Below, one piece after another: positions 50,466 through 59,291 of a stretch of 64,000 nt of DNA. Source of the stretch: Sphingomonas sp. BAUL-RG-20F-R05-02. Lineage in GTDB: Bacteria > Pseudomonadota > Alphaproteobacteria > Sphingomonadales > Sphingomonadaceae. The notes under the pieces are model-generated. The model made no database searches and was not told where the DNA came from. It saw nothing but the letters and a program-made list of their open reading frames with translations. The stretch spans positions 27,851 to 91,850 of the forward strand of contig NZ_JAKNQH010000010.1 of the NCBI RefSeq assembly GCF_022662305.1. The letters are read 5' to 3'. A program made the translations under genes and the position numbers. Position 1 is the stretch's first letter. Each line of letters begins with the position of its first letter.

Positions 50466-51713
50466 TCACCGTCCGGCCTGAATCAGAATCGCATCCGACG
50501 GCAGCAGGTGGTCGAGGAACGGCAGGATCGCCGCACCGATCGCGGGCGCGTCACCGGCCATGGCCGCAGGCTGGATTACCGCTCGCTTCGGTAGGTTGGT
50601 CTTGGCGAGTGCGGCGTTCAAAGCATCGCACAGGTGGTTGATCAGCGGCATGGGCAATCTGCCACCGATGAGAACGGCGGCTGGATTGATAAGGCAGTTT
50701 ACCGCAATCAGCGGCGCTATCAACGATCGGGTCGCATCCTCAATCCACCTCATCACCGTCCCATTGATCATTGGATCGTCGGTGAGGAGTTGGTCGATGC
50801 GTTCTATTGGTCGCCCAACGGATTCCAACCGTGCCCGGAGCGCGGACAACGACACGGTGTCCTGAACAAGAGCGTTCGCGCTCTCCGAGGTTAAGTCCGG
50901 CATCAGTCCAATCTCGCCACTGCGCGCATCCGCACCGCGAAAGTAGCTTCCGTCGACAACCGGGCCACCGCCAAGGCCGGCGCTAATCAGCAGATAGAAA
51001 AAACTTGATAAGGCTGAGCTGCTCCGGCTTTGGGATTCGCCTACCGCCGCGGCTGCGGCGTCGTTGTCAACGTGCACCGGCCAGTGCAACGCACTCCCCA
51101 ACGTAGAAGCGACATCGAGATCGCTCCAACACTCGTATCCGGGCGGCATCCGAGGCAGCGATATACGGCCTAGATCATCGGGAAGGGCAACGCCGACCCC
51201 TAGGATGTGGTCTCGATTAATGCTGCCTTCCGCAATCAGTAGATCAAGGTTCCGTTCAACATAGGCAATGACATCCTCGGGCATCGCGAATGCTATTTCG
51301 CAGGATAACCGGCTTCGGACCTCACCCGCCAAGTCAAGCGCGACCAGCGTGATGTGATCGCGATCGATGTTCAGTCCGATCGCGAAGGCACCGTCGGGAT
51401 TGATCGTCAGCCGCAGCGCAGGCTGGCCGCGTGCCCCCTGGAGGCGGCCAGGAACGCGCACGAGCCCTTGATCGATCAGACGTCCGGTGATGTTCGCGAT
51501 CGTTGGAGAGGTTAGGCCGGTCTGCTGGGCTAACGCGACGCGGGTTGTCTCCCCATCAAGGCGGATCGCCTGCAGGACCGTCCGCTGGTTGTAATCGCCG
51601 GCACGCGCGAGATTTGTTCCAGAAAGCGAGGCAGCCAGCCGTGTCCCTCGCCCATCAACCACAGGCACGGACACGAGCATTCGGTTGGCAGAGGCATGTC
51701 GAGCGGTTTTCAC
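50466..51713 (-). CDS. ROK-family transcriptional regulator
   Basis: Sugar-responsive regulator of 415 residues. A winged helix at about 35-95 (YNQRTVLQAIRLDGETTRVA, then LTSPTIANITGRLIDQGLV) is followed by a ROK sugar-kinase-like domain (AFAIGLNIDRDHITLVALDL, VDNDAAAAAVGESQ, GLGGGPVVDGSYFRGADARS, GEIG). The zinc-binding CxCGxxGCxE motif that usually follows GEIGH is absent (LMPDLTSESANALVQDT instead), and the ATP-binding residues look degenerate, suggesting a pure effector-binding regulator. The GTG start at 51713 is uncertain; an ATG lies 33 bases inside. Divergent from the large TonB receptor, it probably controls the locus downstream. Confidence 0.87.
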   Translation of the reverse strand: MKTARHASANRMLVSVPVVDGRGTRLAASLSGTNLARAGDYNQRTVLQAIRLDGETTRVALAQQTGLTSPTIANITGRLIDQGLVRVPGRLQGARGQPALRLTINPDGAFAIGLNIDRDHITLVALDLAGEVRSRLSCEIAFAMPEDVIAYVERNLDLLIAEGSINRDHILGVGVALPDDLGRISLPRMPPGYECWSDLDVASTLGSALHWPVHVDNDAAAAAVGESQSRSSSALSSFFYLLISAGLGGGPVVDGSYFRGADARSGEIGLMPDLTSESANALVQDTVSLSALRARLESVGRPIERIDQLLTDDPMINGTVMRWIEDATRSLIAPLIAVNCLINPAAVLIGGRLPMPLINHLCDALNAALAKTNLPKRAVIQPAAMAGDAPAIGAAILPFLDHLLPSDAILIQAGR

Positions 51714-51786
51714 CAGTTCTCGATAGCTGCCAAAACTGGCTTAGTCACGCGAACCACGCCAGCTGTTGAGGGATGAGTGTATGAAA

Positions 51787-51831
51787 AAAACAAGTTATTT
51801 AAGTTGACCTGCGTGGCGCTTGTTTTAAAAA
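51787..51831 (+). promoter_or_regulatory. Putative promoter and operator of the sugar-uptake locus
   Basis: A sigma-70-like promoter (TTGACC at 51804, 16-base spacer, TAAAAA at 51826) lies inside an inverted repeat: AAAACAAG at 51787-51794 and CTTGTTTT at 51819-51826, centres 32 bases apart (about three helical turns). The A/T-rich setting contrasts with the genome. It is well placed for control by the divergent ROK regulator. Pattern-based. Confidence 0.5.
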
Positions 51832-51950
51832 GAGCTCTCGACGGCAAGGGTCGCGAGAGGGAGAGGATCGAGAGCGCGCAGCGCCTCGCTACTGCCCTCT
51901 GACATCAAGGCTTTCCCTGGCGGGAAGAGCCACGGAGGAGATAACGGGGC

Positions 51951-54900
51951 ATGATTCATTCGGTTACTGCGCGGCGCGGCGTTCTGCTCGCAGCGGCATC
52001 CACAATCGCCATCATCGGCGGCGGACAAGCACAGGCGCAGACACCGGGTTCGACTCCGCTCGCGACCAGCGGAGCGCCTAGCGAATCCGCAACTGGCAGC
52101 CCTCAGGCTACGTTGTCCGATCAGGGCCCAAGCAACGGCAACGACGCCGCAGCGCCGGACATCGTTGTTACGGGCATCCGCGCCTCGCAGGAGCGCGCGG
52201 TCAACATCAAGCGCAACGCCGCATCGGTCGTCGACTCGATTTCGGCGGAAGACATCGGCAAGTTGCCCGACGTCACGATTTCGGACTCGTTGCAACGTAT
52301 TCCCGGCGTCCAGATTCTGCGCAGCGCTGGCGAAGGTTCGACGATCAACATCCGCGGTCTTCCGCAGGTCACGACGCTCCTCAACGGTGAAGCCTATCTC
52401 GGTGCGCAGTCGATCACGACGATCCAGCCGAACTTCAATGATATTCCGTCGCAGCTCTTCTCAGGAGCGGACGTGATCAAGTCGTCCACTGCGGATCTTC
52501 TCAACGCCGGCATCACCGGCACGGTCAATCTGCGGACGCGCCGCCCGTTCGATCTGAAGCAGGGCTTCACCGTCGCCGCCGCAGGCGAAGGCGCCTATGG
52601 CGACAAGACCAAGCACAAGTTCGATCCGAACTTCAACGGCTTGATCTCGTGGCACAACGATCGCGTCGGTTTCCTGGTTGGAGCGGCCTATTCCAATGTC
52701 CGTTTGTCGAATTCGCATAATGGCATCCAGGAGGGTTATGGAGCGGCGCTCCATAATGAGGGCACTGCCGATGTGACCTCGACGAACGGATTCTCGCCCC
52801 CAAACCGGCCACACGGCAAGCCTGTTGCGGGCGGCATCGACGTAAATGGCGATGGCGACGCGAACGATGCGTTCATCGTGCCGCAGGGCTTCACCGGTTG
52901 GAACAAGATCAACCAGCGCGAGCGTCTCGGCATCAACGGCTCCGCCCAGTGGAAGATCAACGACGCGCTCGAATTGACCGCGGACGGGTTCTTCACGAGC
53001 CAGGACGAGCATGACCGCACCGCTGGCTTCCAGATGCAGGACGTCAACTGGCAGGCGGCGGAGTTCGTGCCGGGCAACTCGCGCGATACCGGCACGATCG
53101 TCAACGGCTACCACGTCAACACCACGTCGGTGTACAATTACGATCTCGGCAGCTTCGATTCCTATGCGCAGACCGATCGCTACAAGTCGCAGTCGCAGAA
53201 CTACAATCTCGAACTGAAGTATGATAATGGTGGACCGTTCAAAGGCAGCATTCGCGGCATCTACGGTAAAGCCTATCAGAACTACGACCAGAGCTACGTC
53301 CAGTTCAGCCTGACCGATGGCCAACAGTGGCAACCTGGTGGCATCGGGCATTACCCTGCGTCACTTGGCGGCAACCGCGCGTTCAATCCGGCAGGGTACA
53401 CCGTCAACACGGTCGCTGGCGTCAATTCGCTGCCTGCCACGGTAAACTTCACCGGTGACAAGCCGAGCATCACGCTGCCCGGCCAGTTGCTGAACGAACT
53501 CGGCAACGTAAACGACTACGGGCTAAAGACAGTATCCTCGGAGGGCAATTATCGCCGCAAGGGTGATCTGAAGCTGTTCCGTGCCGATGGTTCGTATGAA
53601 GCGTCGCCGGTCATCAACTTCACCTTCGGCGCGCGGTACAGCGAGCGCTCGGTCGACGATTTCGAGTTTGATCGCGCCGCACCGCTTTATGCCGGCAACG
53701 GCGCCTCGAACTCGGCCGGCTGCCTCGTCAAGTGGAAAGCCTTCGACGTTCCGATGAATAACGCGAGTTGCAGCGCCGGTGACGCCGCCGGTTTCTACAC
53801 CGCCGGGCTGACCCGCAAGGCGAACGACCCGTCCTTCGGCGGTCAGGTAAAGCTGTTCAACCCGGGCGTGGCCGGCGTGCCGGCGATGTACGTGCTCGAC
53901 CCGCACGCGATGGACAACGCACTTGCCTTCCAGAACCAATACTATCCGGGCAACGTCGACATCATGAATCCGGGCGCCTCGTTCAACGTGGGCGTGAAGC
54001 AGATTTCCGGTTACGCGCAGATGAACTTCAAAAGCGAGATCCTCGGCATCCCGTATACTGGCAACGCCGGCTTGAAGGTCATCAACACCAAGCTCGACAT
54101 CACCCAGTTCGTCACGGGCAATCCGCAGCCTTACGGTCTGGCCGGTCTCGTTACGGGCACGCTAGAGACCAAGCGGGACTTCACCGACTATCTCCCCGCG
54201 TTCAACCTTGCGTTCGACTTCACGCACAACCTGAAGCTGCGCTTCGCCTTCTCCAAGACGATGACGCTGCTCGATCTCAGCCAGTGGGGCGGCGGTCTCA
54301 ATCCCAATTATGCGATCGACACGTCCAATCCCGGTACACCCGTCTTCCGCGTCACCGGCGGCAGCCAGAATGGTAACCCGAACCTCGATCCGTGGCGCGC
54401 CACCAATGTCGAGGCATCGCTCGAATATTACCTCGGGCGATCAAGCCTGCTGAGCGTCGGTGTGTTCCACATCGATGTCGACAGCTTCATCCAAAACGGC
54501 AACGTCACGCGGACCGATTTGCCTGACAATGACGGCGTGGTCCGGAATCGCACCGTCTCGATCAGCACGCCGGTGCAGGGTGCCGGTGGCGCGCTGAAGG
54601 GCGTCGAAGCGGGCGCGAAGATCTCGTTCACCGACGTGCCGTTTATGCCGACGTTCCTGTCGAACTTCGGTATCGACACCAACTTCACCTTCTCGCCATC
54701 AGATTCCGGCAAGAAGGATCTCGCCGGCGGGACCATTCCTTTCCAGGACAATTCCAAGATCCAGACCAACGCAGCGCTCTACTATCAGGATGCCCGCTTC
54801 CAAGCGCGCGTCGCTTGGAACTACCGGTCGAAGCGCGCGGTGCAATCGGACTTCGGTGGGATCGTCGGGCTGGAGGAATATCAGGCGCCAACCAACTACG

Positions 54901-55067
54901 TCGACGCTTCGATCAGCTATGACGTCAATCCTCATTTCACCATCTACGGCCAAGGCTCCAACCTGACCGGGGAGTACGAAAAGTATTACCTGACGTGGCC
55001 GGACGAGAAGGCGTTCAACAACATCTTCGAGCGCCGCTTCACCGCAGGTGCGCGCATCAAATTCTGA
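51951..55067 (+). CDS. TonB-dependent receptor, Xanthomonas/Caulobacter sugar type
   Basis: Outer-membrane transporter of 1,038 residues. The signal peptide is residues about 8-30 (GVLLAAASTIAIIGGGQAQAQ). The plug carries the family marks IVVTGIRASQERAVNIKRNA, VVDSISAEDIGKLPDVTISD, SLQRIPGVQI, INIRGLPQVTTLLNG and ADLLNAGITGTVNLRTRRPF, which define the TIGR01782 group associated with oligosaccharide import. The barrel ends in FTAGARIKF with the terminal aromatic. A GGAGGAG-containing leader precedes the ATG. Together with the halogenase and cupin genes after it, it fits a glycan utilisation locus under the ROK regulator. Confidence 0.93.
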   Translation: MIHSVTARRGVLLAAASTIAIIGGGQAQAQTPGSTPLATSGAPSESATGSPQATLSDQGPSNGNDAAAPDIVVTGIRASQERAVNIKRNAASVVDSISAEDIGKLPDVTISDSLQRIPGVQILRSAGEGSTINIRGLPQVTTLLNGEAYLGAQSITTIQPNFNDIPSQLFSGADVIKSSTADLLNAGITGTVNLRTRRPFDLKQGFTVAAAGEGAYGDKTKHKFDPNFNGLISWHNDRVGFLVGAAYSNVRLSNSHNGIQEGYGAALHNEGTADVTSTNGFSPPNRPHGKPVAGGIDVNGDGDANDAFIVPQGFTGWNKINQRERLGINGSAQWKINDALELTADGFFTSQDEHDRTAGFQMQDVNWQAAEFVPGNSRDTGTIVNGYHVNTTSVYNYDLGSFDSYAQTDRYKSQSQNYNLELKYDNGGPFKGSIRGIYGKAYQNYDQSYVQFSLTDGQQWQPGGIGHYPASLGGNRAFNPAGYTVNTVAGVNSLPATVNFTGDKPSITLPGQLLNELGNVNDYGLKTVSSEGNYRRKGDLKLFRADGSYEASPVINFTFGARYSERSVDDFEFDRAAPLYAGNGASNSAGCLVKWKAFDVPMNNASCSAGDAAGFYTAGLTRKANDPSFGGQVKLFNPGVAGVPAMYVLDPHAMDNALAFQNQYYPGNVDIMNPGASFNVGVKQISGYAQMNFKSEILGIPYTGNAGLKVINTKLDITQFVTGNPQPYGLAGLVTGTLETKRDFTDYLPAFNLAFDFTHNLKLRFAFSKTMTLLDLSQWGGGLNPNYAIDTSNPGTPVFRVTGGSQNGNPNLDPWRATNVEASLEYYLGRSSLLSVGVFHIDVDSFIQNGNVTRTDLPDNDGVVRNRTVSISTPVQGAGGALKGVEAGAKISFTDVPFMPTFLSNFGIDTNFTFSPSDSGKKDLAGGTIPFQDNSKIQTNAALYYQDARFQARVAWNYRSKRAVQSDFGGIVGLEEYQAPTNYVDASISYDVNPHFTIYGQGSNLTGEYEKYYLTWPDEKAFNNIFERRFTAGARIKF

Positions 55068-55090
55068 ACCGTCACGAGCCCTCCCCCCTA

Positions 55091-55125
55091 CCCGTCTGCT
55101 GCCTTGGAGCAGCGGACGGGGTTCT
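55091..55125 (+). terminator. Intrinsic terminator/attenuator after the TonB receptor
   Basis: CCCGTCTGCTGC and GCAGCGGACGGG pair over 12 positions (one T-G) with a 6-base loop, followed by GTTCTTTT. It lies 35 bases before the halogenase gene, so it probably lets the receptor be expressed above the downstream genes. Confidence 0.75.
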
Positions 55126-55159
55126 TTTCCTATGACGGTTTGGATTGTAGGACAGTGGA

Positions 55160-56674
55160 ATGACCGAGGCTCCGATACGCTCCATTCTGATCGTCGGCGG
55201 CGGAACCGCCGGCTGGATGGCGGCGACGCTGCTCGCGCGGCGCCTTGAGAAGCAGCCCGTTTCGATCACCGTCGTGGAATCGCCAGACATCCGCACTGTC
55301 GGCGTCGGCGAGGCCACCGTACCAGCGATCCGCGATTATTTCCGGGCAATTGGTGCTAGCGATTTCGATGTCATGCGCGCCACGCAGGGCACGCTTAAAC
55401 TTGGCATAGAATTTTGCGGCTGGGCTGGCCCAGGCACATCGTTCTTTCATCCGTTCGGCCTGTACGGCACCTCGTCGCGCGGCGTCGCCTTTCACCACTA
55501 CTGGCTGAAGCGCCGGCTGGCGGGGGACGCCACGCCGCTGGCCGCGTACAGCCTGTGCACAGAACTCGCGATGGCTAACCACGTCCTTCCGCCGCCCAAT
55601 AAACCCGCCAATGAATTGGGGGTTTTCGATTGGGCGGTGCATTTTGACGCCGGTCTGTATGCACGCTTCCTCGCCGTCAAGGCTACTCGCGAGCACGGTG
55701 TCACTCATGTCGAGGGTACGATCGACGGGGTCGCACTCGATAGCGAAAGTGGTAATATCGCGAGCGTCTCGCTTGCCGATGGGCGGACGCTCGAAGCGGA
55801 CCTGTTCATTGACTGCTCCGGGTTTCGCAGCCTGCTGCTCGGCGGTGCGCTCGGCATTGGCTATGAGGACTGGATCGATCTGCTGCCGTGCGACCGCGCA
55901 GTTGCTATCCCTTGCGAACGGACCTCCGCGCTCACGCCGTTCACGCGCAGCACCGCGCTGCCCGCCGGGTGGCAATGGCGGATACCGCTCCAGCACCGCG
56001 TTGGTAACGGCTACGTATATTCCAGCCGCCATGTCTCCGACGACGAGGCGGTCGCGACCTTGCAGAGTCGCTTGGAAGGCGCGCCACTGGCCGAGCCTAA
56101 CCTTCTGCGATTTCGGACCGGGCACCGCGAGCGTTTCTGGCACCGCAACTGCATCGCACTCGGGCTGGCTGCCGGCTTTCTCGAGCCGCTCGAATCCACC
56201 AGCATCACACTGATCCAGAGCGGGATCGAGCGATTGGTGTCGCTGTTCCCCGACCGCCGGTTCGATCCTGCTCTGGCCGACGAGTTCAACCGCATCACGA
56301 CGCTCGAATATGCGCGCATACGCGATTTTCTTGTGCTGCATTATTACGGCAACGCACGGACGGGCGAACCGATGTGGGATGCCTGCCGCGACCTCGTCCT
56401 GCCAGAGGCGCTCGCCTACAAACTGCGCCAGTTTCGTAGCCGCGGGACGATGGTGCGTTACGAATGGGAATCCTTTCAGGATCCGAGCTGGCTTTCGATG
56501 TTTGTCGGCCTGGGAATCCTGCCCGAACGCTACGATCCGCTAGCTGACCACTTCAGCGGCGACCAACTCGACGCCGCAATGAGCCGGATGCGCGATGCAA
56601 TCGGCAAGGCCATCGCGCTCTCGACGCCGCATGCCACCTTTCTGGCGAATAATTGCAGCATGAAGGCAGCATAG
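55160..56674 (+). CDS. Flavin-dependent tryptophan-halogenase-family protein
   Basis: FADH2-dependent halogenase-like monooxygenase of 504 residues. It has the FAD motif LIVGGGTAGWMAA (13-18), the catalytic Lys80 in TQGTLKLGIEF, the halogenase signature WxWxIP (residues 271-276, GWQWRIPL), and LEPLESTSI with Glu345. All marks of an active halogenase are thus present. Such genes are common beside sugar-type TonB receptors and cupin proteins in Xanthomonas, Caulobacter and sphingomonads, where the true substrate is mostly unknown. The cupin gene starts three bases after its stop. Confidence 0.9.
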   Translation: MTEAPIRSILIVGGGTAGWMAATLLARRLEKQPVSITVVESPDIRTVGVGEATVPAIRDYFRAIGASDFDVMRATQGTLKLGIEFCGWAGPGTSFFHPFGLYGTSSRGVAFHHYWLKRRLAGDATPLAAYSLCTELAMANHVLPPPNKPANELGVFDWAVHFDAGLYARFLAVKATREHGVTHVEGTIDGVALDSESGNIASVSLADGRTLEADLFIDCSGFRSLLLGGALGIGYEDWIDLLPCDRAVAIPCERTSALTPFTRSTALPAGWQWRIPLQHRVGNGYVYSSRHVSDDEAVATLQSRLEGAPLAEPNLLRFRTGHRERFWHRNCIALGLAAGFLEPLESTSITLIQSGIERLVSLFPDRRFDPALADEFNRITTLEYARIRDFLVLHYYGNARTGEPMWDACRDLVLPEALAYKLRQFRSRGTMVRYEWESFQDPSWLSMFVGLGILPERYDPLADHFSGDQLDAAMSRMRDAIGKAIALSTPHATFLANNCSMKAA

Positions 56675-56677
56675 GCG

Positions 56678-57730
56678 ATGTCGTCCGCACGGTTCGACAA
56701 TGAAATTTCCGGCGCGGTTATCGCGAGCCACAACGTCGTCCAGGAGACCGGACCGGTCGATGCTGCGCAGTTCGCGGCTGATATCATGCCGCGCTTTCAG
56801 CCTATCATCCTGCGCGGCCAAGCTGCCGCGTGGCCCGCAGTCGTTGCGGGTCGGCGGTCCGATGAGGCGCTCGTCTCCTACCTTCAGGCGATGGATCGCG
56901 GCAAACCCGCGGAAGTTCTGATTGGCCCGCCCGAGATCAAAGGCCGGTTTTTCTACGACGACGCGATCTCAGGGTGCAATTTTCAGAAACGGTTCGGGCC
57001 GCTAAGCGCCTTGCTCGACAAGCTTCTGGCGATGCGCTCAGCAGAAGCGCCGAACGCGTTGTATGCGGGCGCTGCCGGCGTCGACGATCATCTCGCGGGC
57101 TGGGCGGCCGACAACCCCCTCCCCTTCGAGATGCCTGGAGCCAAGCCGCGCGTGTGGATCGGCAACCGGACACATGTCGCGACGCACTTCGATGAGGCGA
57201 GCAACGTCGCCGTCGTCGTCACCGGTAAGCGACGCTTCACACTGTTCCCACCCGAGCAGTTGGAGAACCTGTACGTGGGCCCGCTGCACTTCACCATCGC
57301 CGGGCCGCCCGTCAGCATGGTCGATCTCGATAAGCCAGATCTGGAGCGCTATCCAAAGTTTGCCGAGGCGAACCGACACGCGATCACCGCCCATCTGGAA
57401 CCGGGCGACGCCCTTTTCATTCCGCCAATCTGGTGGCACAGCGTCAACGCGACGTCGGCTTTTAACGTGATGGTCAATTACTGGTGGGGTGAGCCGCACG
57501 CGGTGTCGCCGCTTGGCGCATTGATGCACGCCATCCTTGCAATGCGTGATCTGCCACCGGCGCATCGCGCGGCATGGCAGAGCTGGTTCGAGCATTTCGT
57601 GTTCAAGGACGACGCCTCCGGTGCGGCCGATCACCTGCCGGCGTCAGTGCGTGGCGTCGTCGGACCGCAGTCGCATGTTCGTAACGCACAGTTCGCACGG
57701 CAAGTGGCCAAGGGACTAAGCCCGGACTGA
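56678..57730 (+). CDS. Cupin-8/JmjC-like Fe(II) oxygenase-type protein
   Basis: Predicted 350-residue protein of the cupin-8 (JmjC-like, FIH-related) family. The metal facial triad can be read as His170 and Asp172 in THVATHFDEASN and His254 in IPPIWWHSVNAT; RRFTLFPPEQLENLYVG is the usual strand after the first pair. These enzymes hydroxylate proteins or small molecules using 2-oxoglutarate. It is immediately downstream of the halogenase, a pairing widely seen with TonB receptors; its job in sugar uptake is not known. No signal peptide. Confidence 0.85.
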   Translation: MSSARFDNEISGAVIASHNVVQETGPVDAAQFAADIMPRFQPIILRGQAAAWPAVVAGRRSDEALVSYLQAMDRGKPAEVLIGPPEIKGRFFYDDAISGCNFQKRFGPLSALLDKLLAMRSAEAPNALYAGAAGVDDHLAGWAADNPLPFEMPGAKPRVWIGNRTHVATHFDEASNVAVVVTGKRRFTLFPPEQLENLYVGPLHFTIAGPPVSMVDLDKPDLERYPKFAEANRHAITAHLEPGDALFIPPIWWHSVNATSAFNVMVNYWWGEPHAVSPLGALMHAILAMRDLPPAHRAAWQSWFEHFVFKDDASGAADHLPASVRGVVGPQSHVRNAQFARQVAKGLSPD

Positions 57731-57751
57731 TCTGCCGCATATACGTTGAAC

Positions 57752-57789
57752 ATCAATTGATCAGGGCGCCTCGGAGACCCGCCGGTCTC
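57752..57789. promoter_or_regulatory. Short palindrome and hairpin before the permease gene
   Basis: ATCAATTGAT at 57752-57761 is a perfect 10-base palindrome, and GAGACC/GGTCTC (57774-57779 and 57784-57789) forms a small hairpin. Both lie between the cupin and permease genes and could bind a regulator or shape mRNA processing. Weak evidence. Confidence 0.3.
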
Positions 57790-57842
57790 ATCGGAAACGA
57801 CCCGATTTGGCCAACTCGCCGCGAGCAGAAAAGGAGGGCGGC

Positions 57843-59291
57843 GTGACACTGTTGGCGGTCGGACTTGCAGTAGTCGTGCTGGTGCTGCTCATAGCCGCAT
57901 TAAGAACGCCGCCTTTGATCGCGTTTGTCATCTCGGCGGTGACGGCTGCAATTCTGCTGGGGATGCCCTTGGCCACCGTTCCTACGACGATCGAAAAAGG
58001 CATTGGCGAGATGCTGGGCTCGATCGTCGCCATTGTGGTTCTGGGGGCGGCGTTCGGCAAGCTGATAGCTGACAGCGGCGCGGCGCAGCAGATCGCGGAG
58101 ACCTTGATGTCGCTGCTGGGATCGTCTCGTATACCCGTTGCGATGGCAGCCACCGGCTTCCTCGTCGGCATCCCGCTGTTCTACAATGTCGGCTTCGTAC
58201 TGATGGTACCTCTGATCTTCTCGGTCGTGTATCGGTCAGGTCTACCGGCAGTGCAGGTCGGCATGCCAATGCTGGCTGGGCTGTCGATCGCTCATGGTTT
58301 CCTGCCGCCCCATCCCTCGCCGACCGCGCTTGTTTTGCAATTCCGTGCCGACACAGGGCTGACGCTGGTTTACGGCTTAATCGTCGGCCTGCCGACGCTG
58401 GCCATCGCCGGCCCGATGTTCGCGTCGACGCTGAAGAAGATCGAAACTCCGCCATCGGCTCTGTTCGCTGCTGAGCCGCGCGACCGGTCGCTGCCGGGAG
58501 CGATACGCAGCTTCACTTGCGCGCTGTTGCCAGTGCTGTTGATCTCAGGCTCGACCTTGTTAGCCACGCTTCATCTTCTGCCCCAAATGCACACAGCGAC
58601 GGTATTCGCGGGCAATCCAATGGTGGCTTTGCTCGCAACTATACTGATCAGCATGGCGCTGCTCAGCCGGGCGAGCGGCATGGGCAGACGGGCGATGATG
58701 GACGGCTTCGCCGTTGCGATCCGCGACATCGCCCCGATCATCCTCATAATCGGAGGAGCGGGCGCGTTGAAGCAGGTGCTCATCGAAAGCGGGGCGGACC
58801 ACTCGATAGCGGCCGGACTTGCTAGCCTGCCGCTGTCGCTCCTCGTGCTCGGCTGGTTGCTTGCCTGCGTGATCCGAATCGCCCTGGGCTCAGCGACGGT
58901 TGCCGGACTGACAGCTGCCGGCATGATGAAGCCGGTGATTGCTGCGACCGGCGCAAACGCCAATCTGATGGTCCTCGCCGTTGGGGCAGGAAGTCTGATG
59001 TGCAGCCATGTGAATGACTCCGGCTTCTGGATGTTCAAGGAATATTTCCAGCTTAGCATCCGCGACACCTTCCGATCCTGGTCGCTCATGGAGACTTTGG
59101 TCGGATCGTTCGGCCTTTATTTGTTCTCTTGCTTAGTGCGTTCGTCTGAGAGGAAATTGGGTGAAGTCACCTTCAATGCTGCACCAAGTGTCGCAGCGCA
59201 CGGTTCTGGCAGGTCTCGGGGCGGCTTCGCTGCCGAACCGAGCGGCCGCCCGGCGCGGCGGCGGCGTCAACCTGTTCGCCAGTGGCTATGA
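57843..59291 (+). CDS. GntP-family gluconate/sugar-acid permease
   Basis: Inner-membrane H+ symporter of the GntP family, about 482 residues. The GTG start follows an excellent AAGGAGG site; the first helix is LLAVGLAVVVLVLLIAALRT. Family marks are LGAAFGKLIADSGAAQQIAE, GIPLFYNVGFVLMVPLIFSV, HGFLPPHPSPTALVLQF and LMCSHVNDSGFWMFKEYF. Substrates are gluconate and related aldonates. The normal protein ends near FSCLVRSS; here about 45 extra polar residues follow and overlap the lactonase gene by 131 bases, which suggests a lost stop codon. It imports the product expected from the neighbouring lactonase. Confidence 0.9.
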   Translation: MTLLAVGLAVVVLVLLIAALRTPPLIAFVISAVTAAILLGMPLATVPTTIEKGIGEMLGSIVAIVVLGAAFGKLIADSGAAQQIAETLMSLLGSSRIPVAMAATGFLVGIPLFYNVGFVLMVPLIFSVVYRSGLPAVQVGMPMLAGLSIAHGFLPPHPSPTALVLQFRADTGLTLVYGLIVGLPTLAIAGPMFASTLKKIETPPSALFAAEPRDRSLPGAIRSFTCALLPVLLISGSTLLATLHLLPQMHTATVFAGNPMVALLATILISMALLSRASGMGRRAMMDGFAVAIRDIAPIILIIGGAGALKQVLIESGADHSIAAGLASLPLSLLVLGWLLACVIRIALGSATVAGLTAAGMMKPVIAATGANANLMVLAVGAGSLMCSHVNDSGFWMFKEYFQLSIRDTFRSWSLMETLVGSFGLYLFSCLVRSSERKLGEVTFNAAPSVAAHGSGRSRGGFAAEPSGRPARRRRQPVRQWL

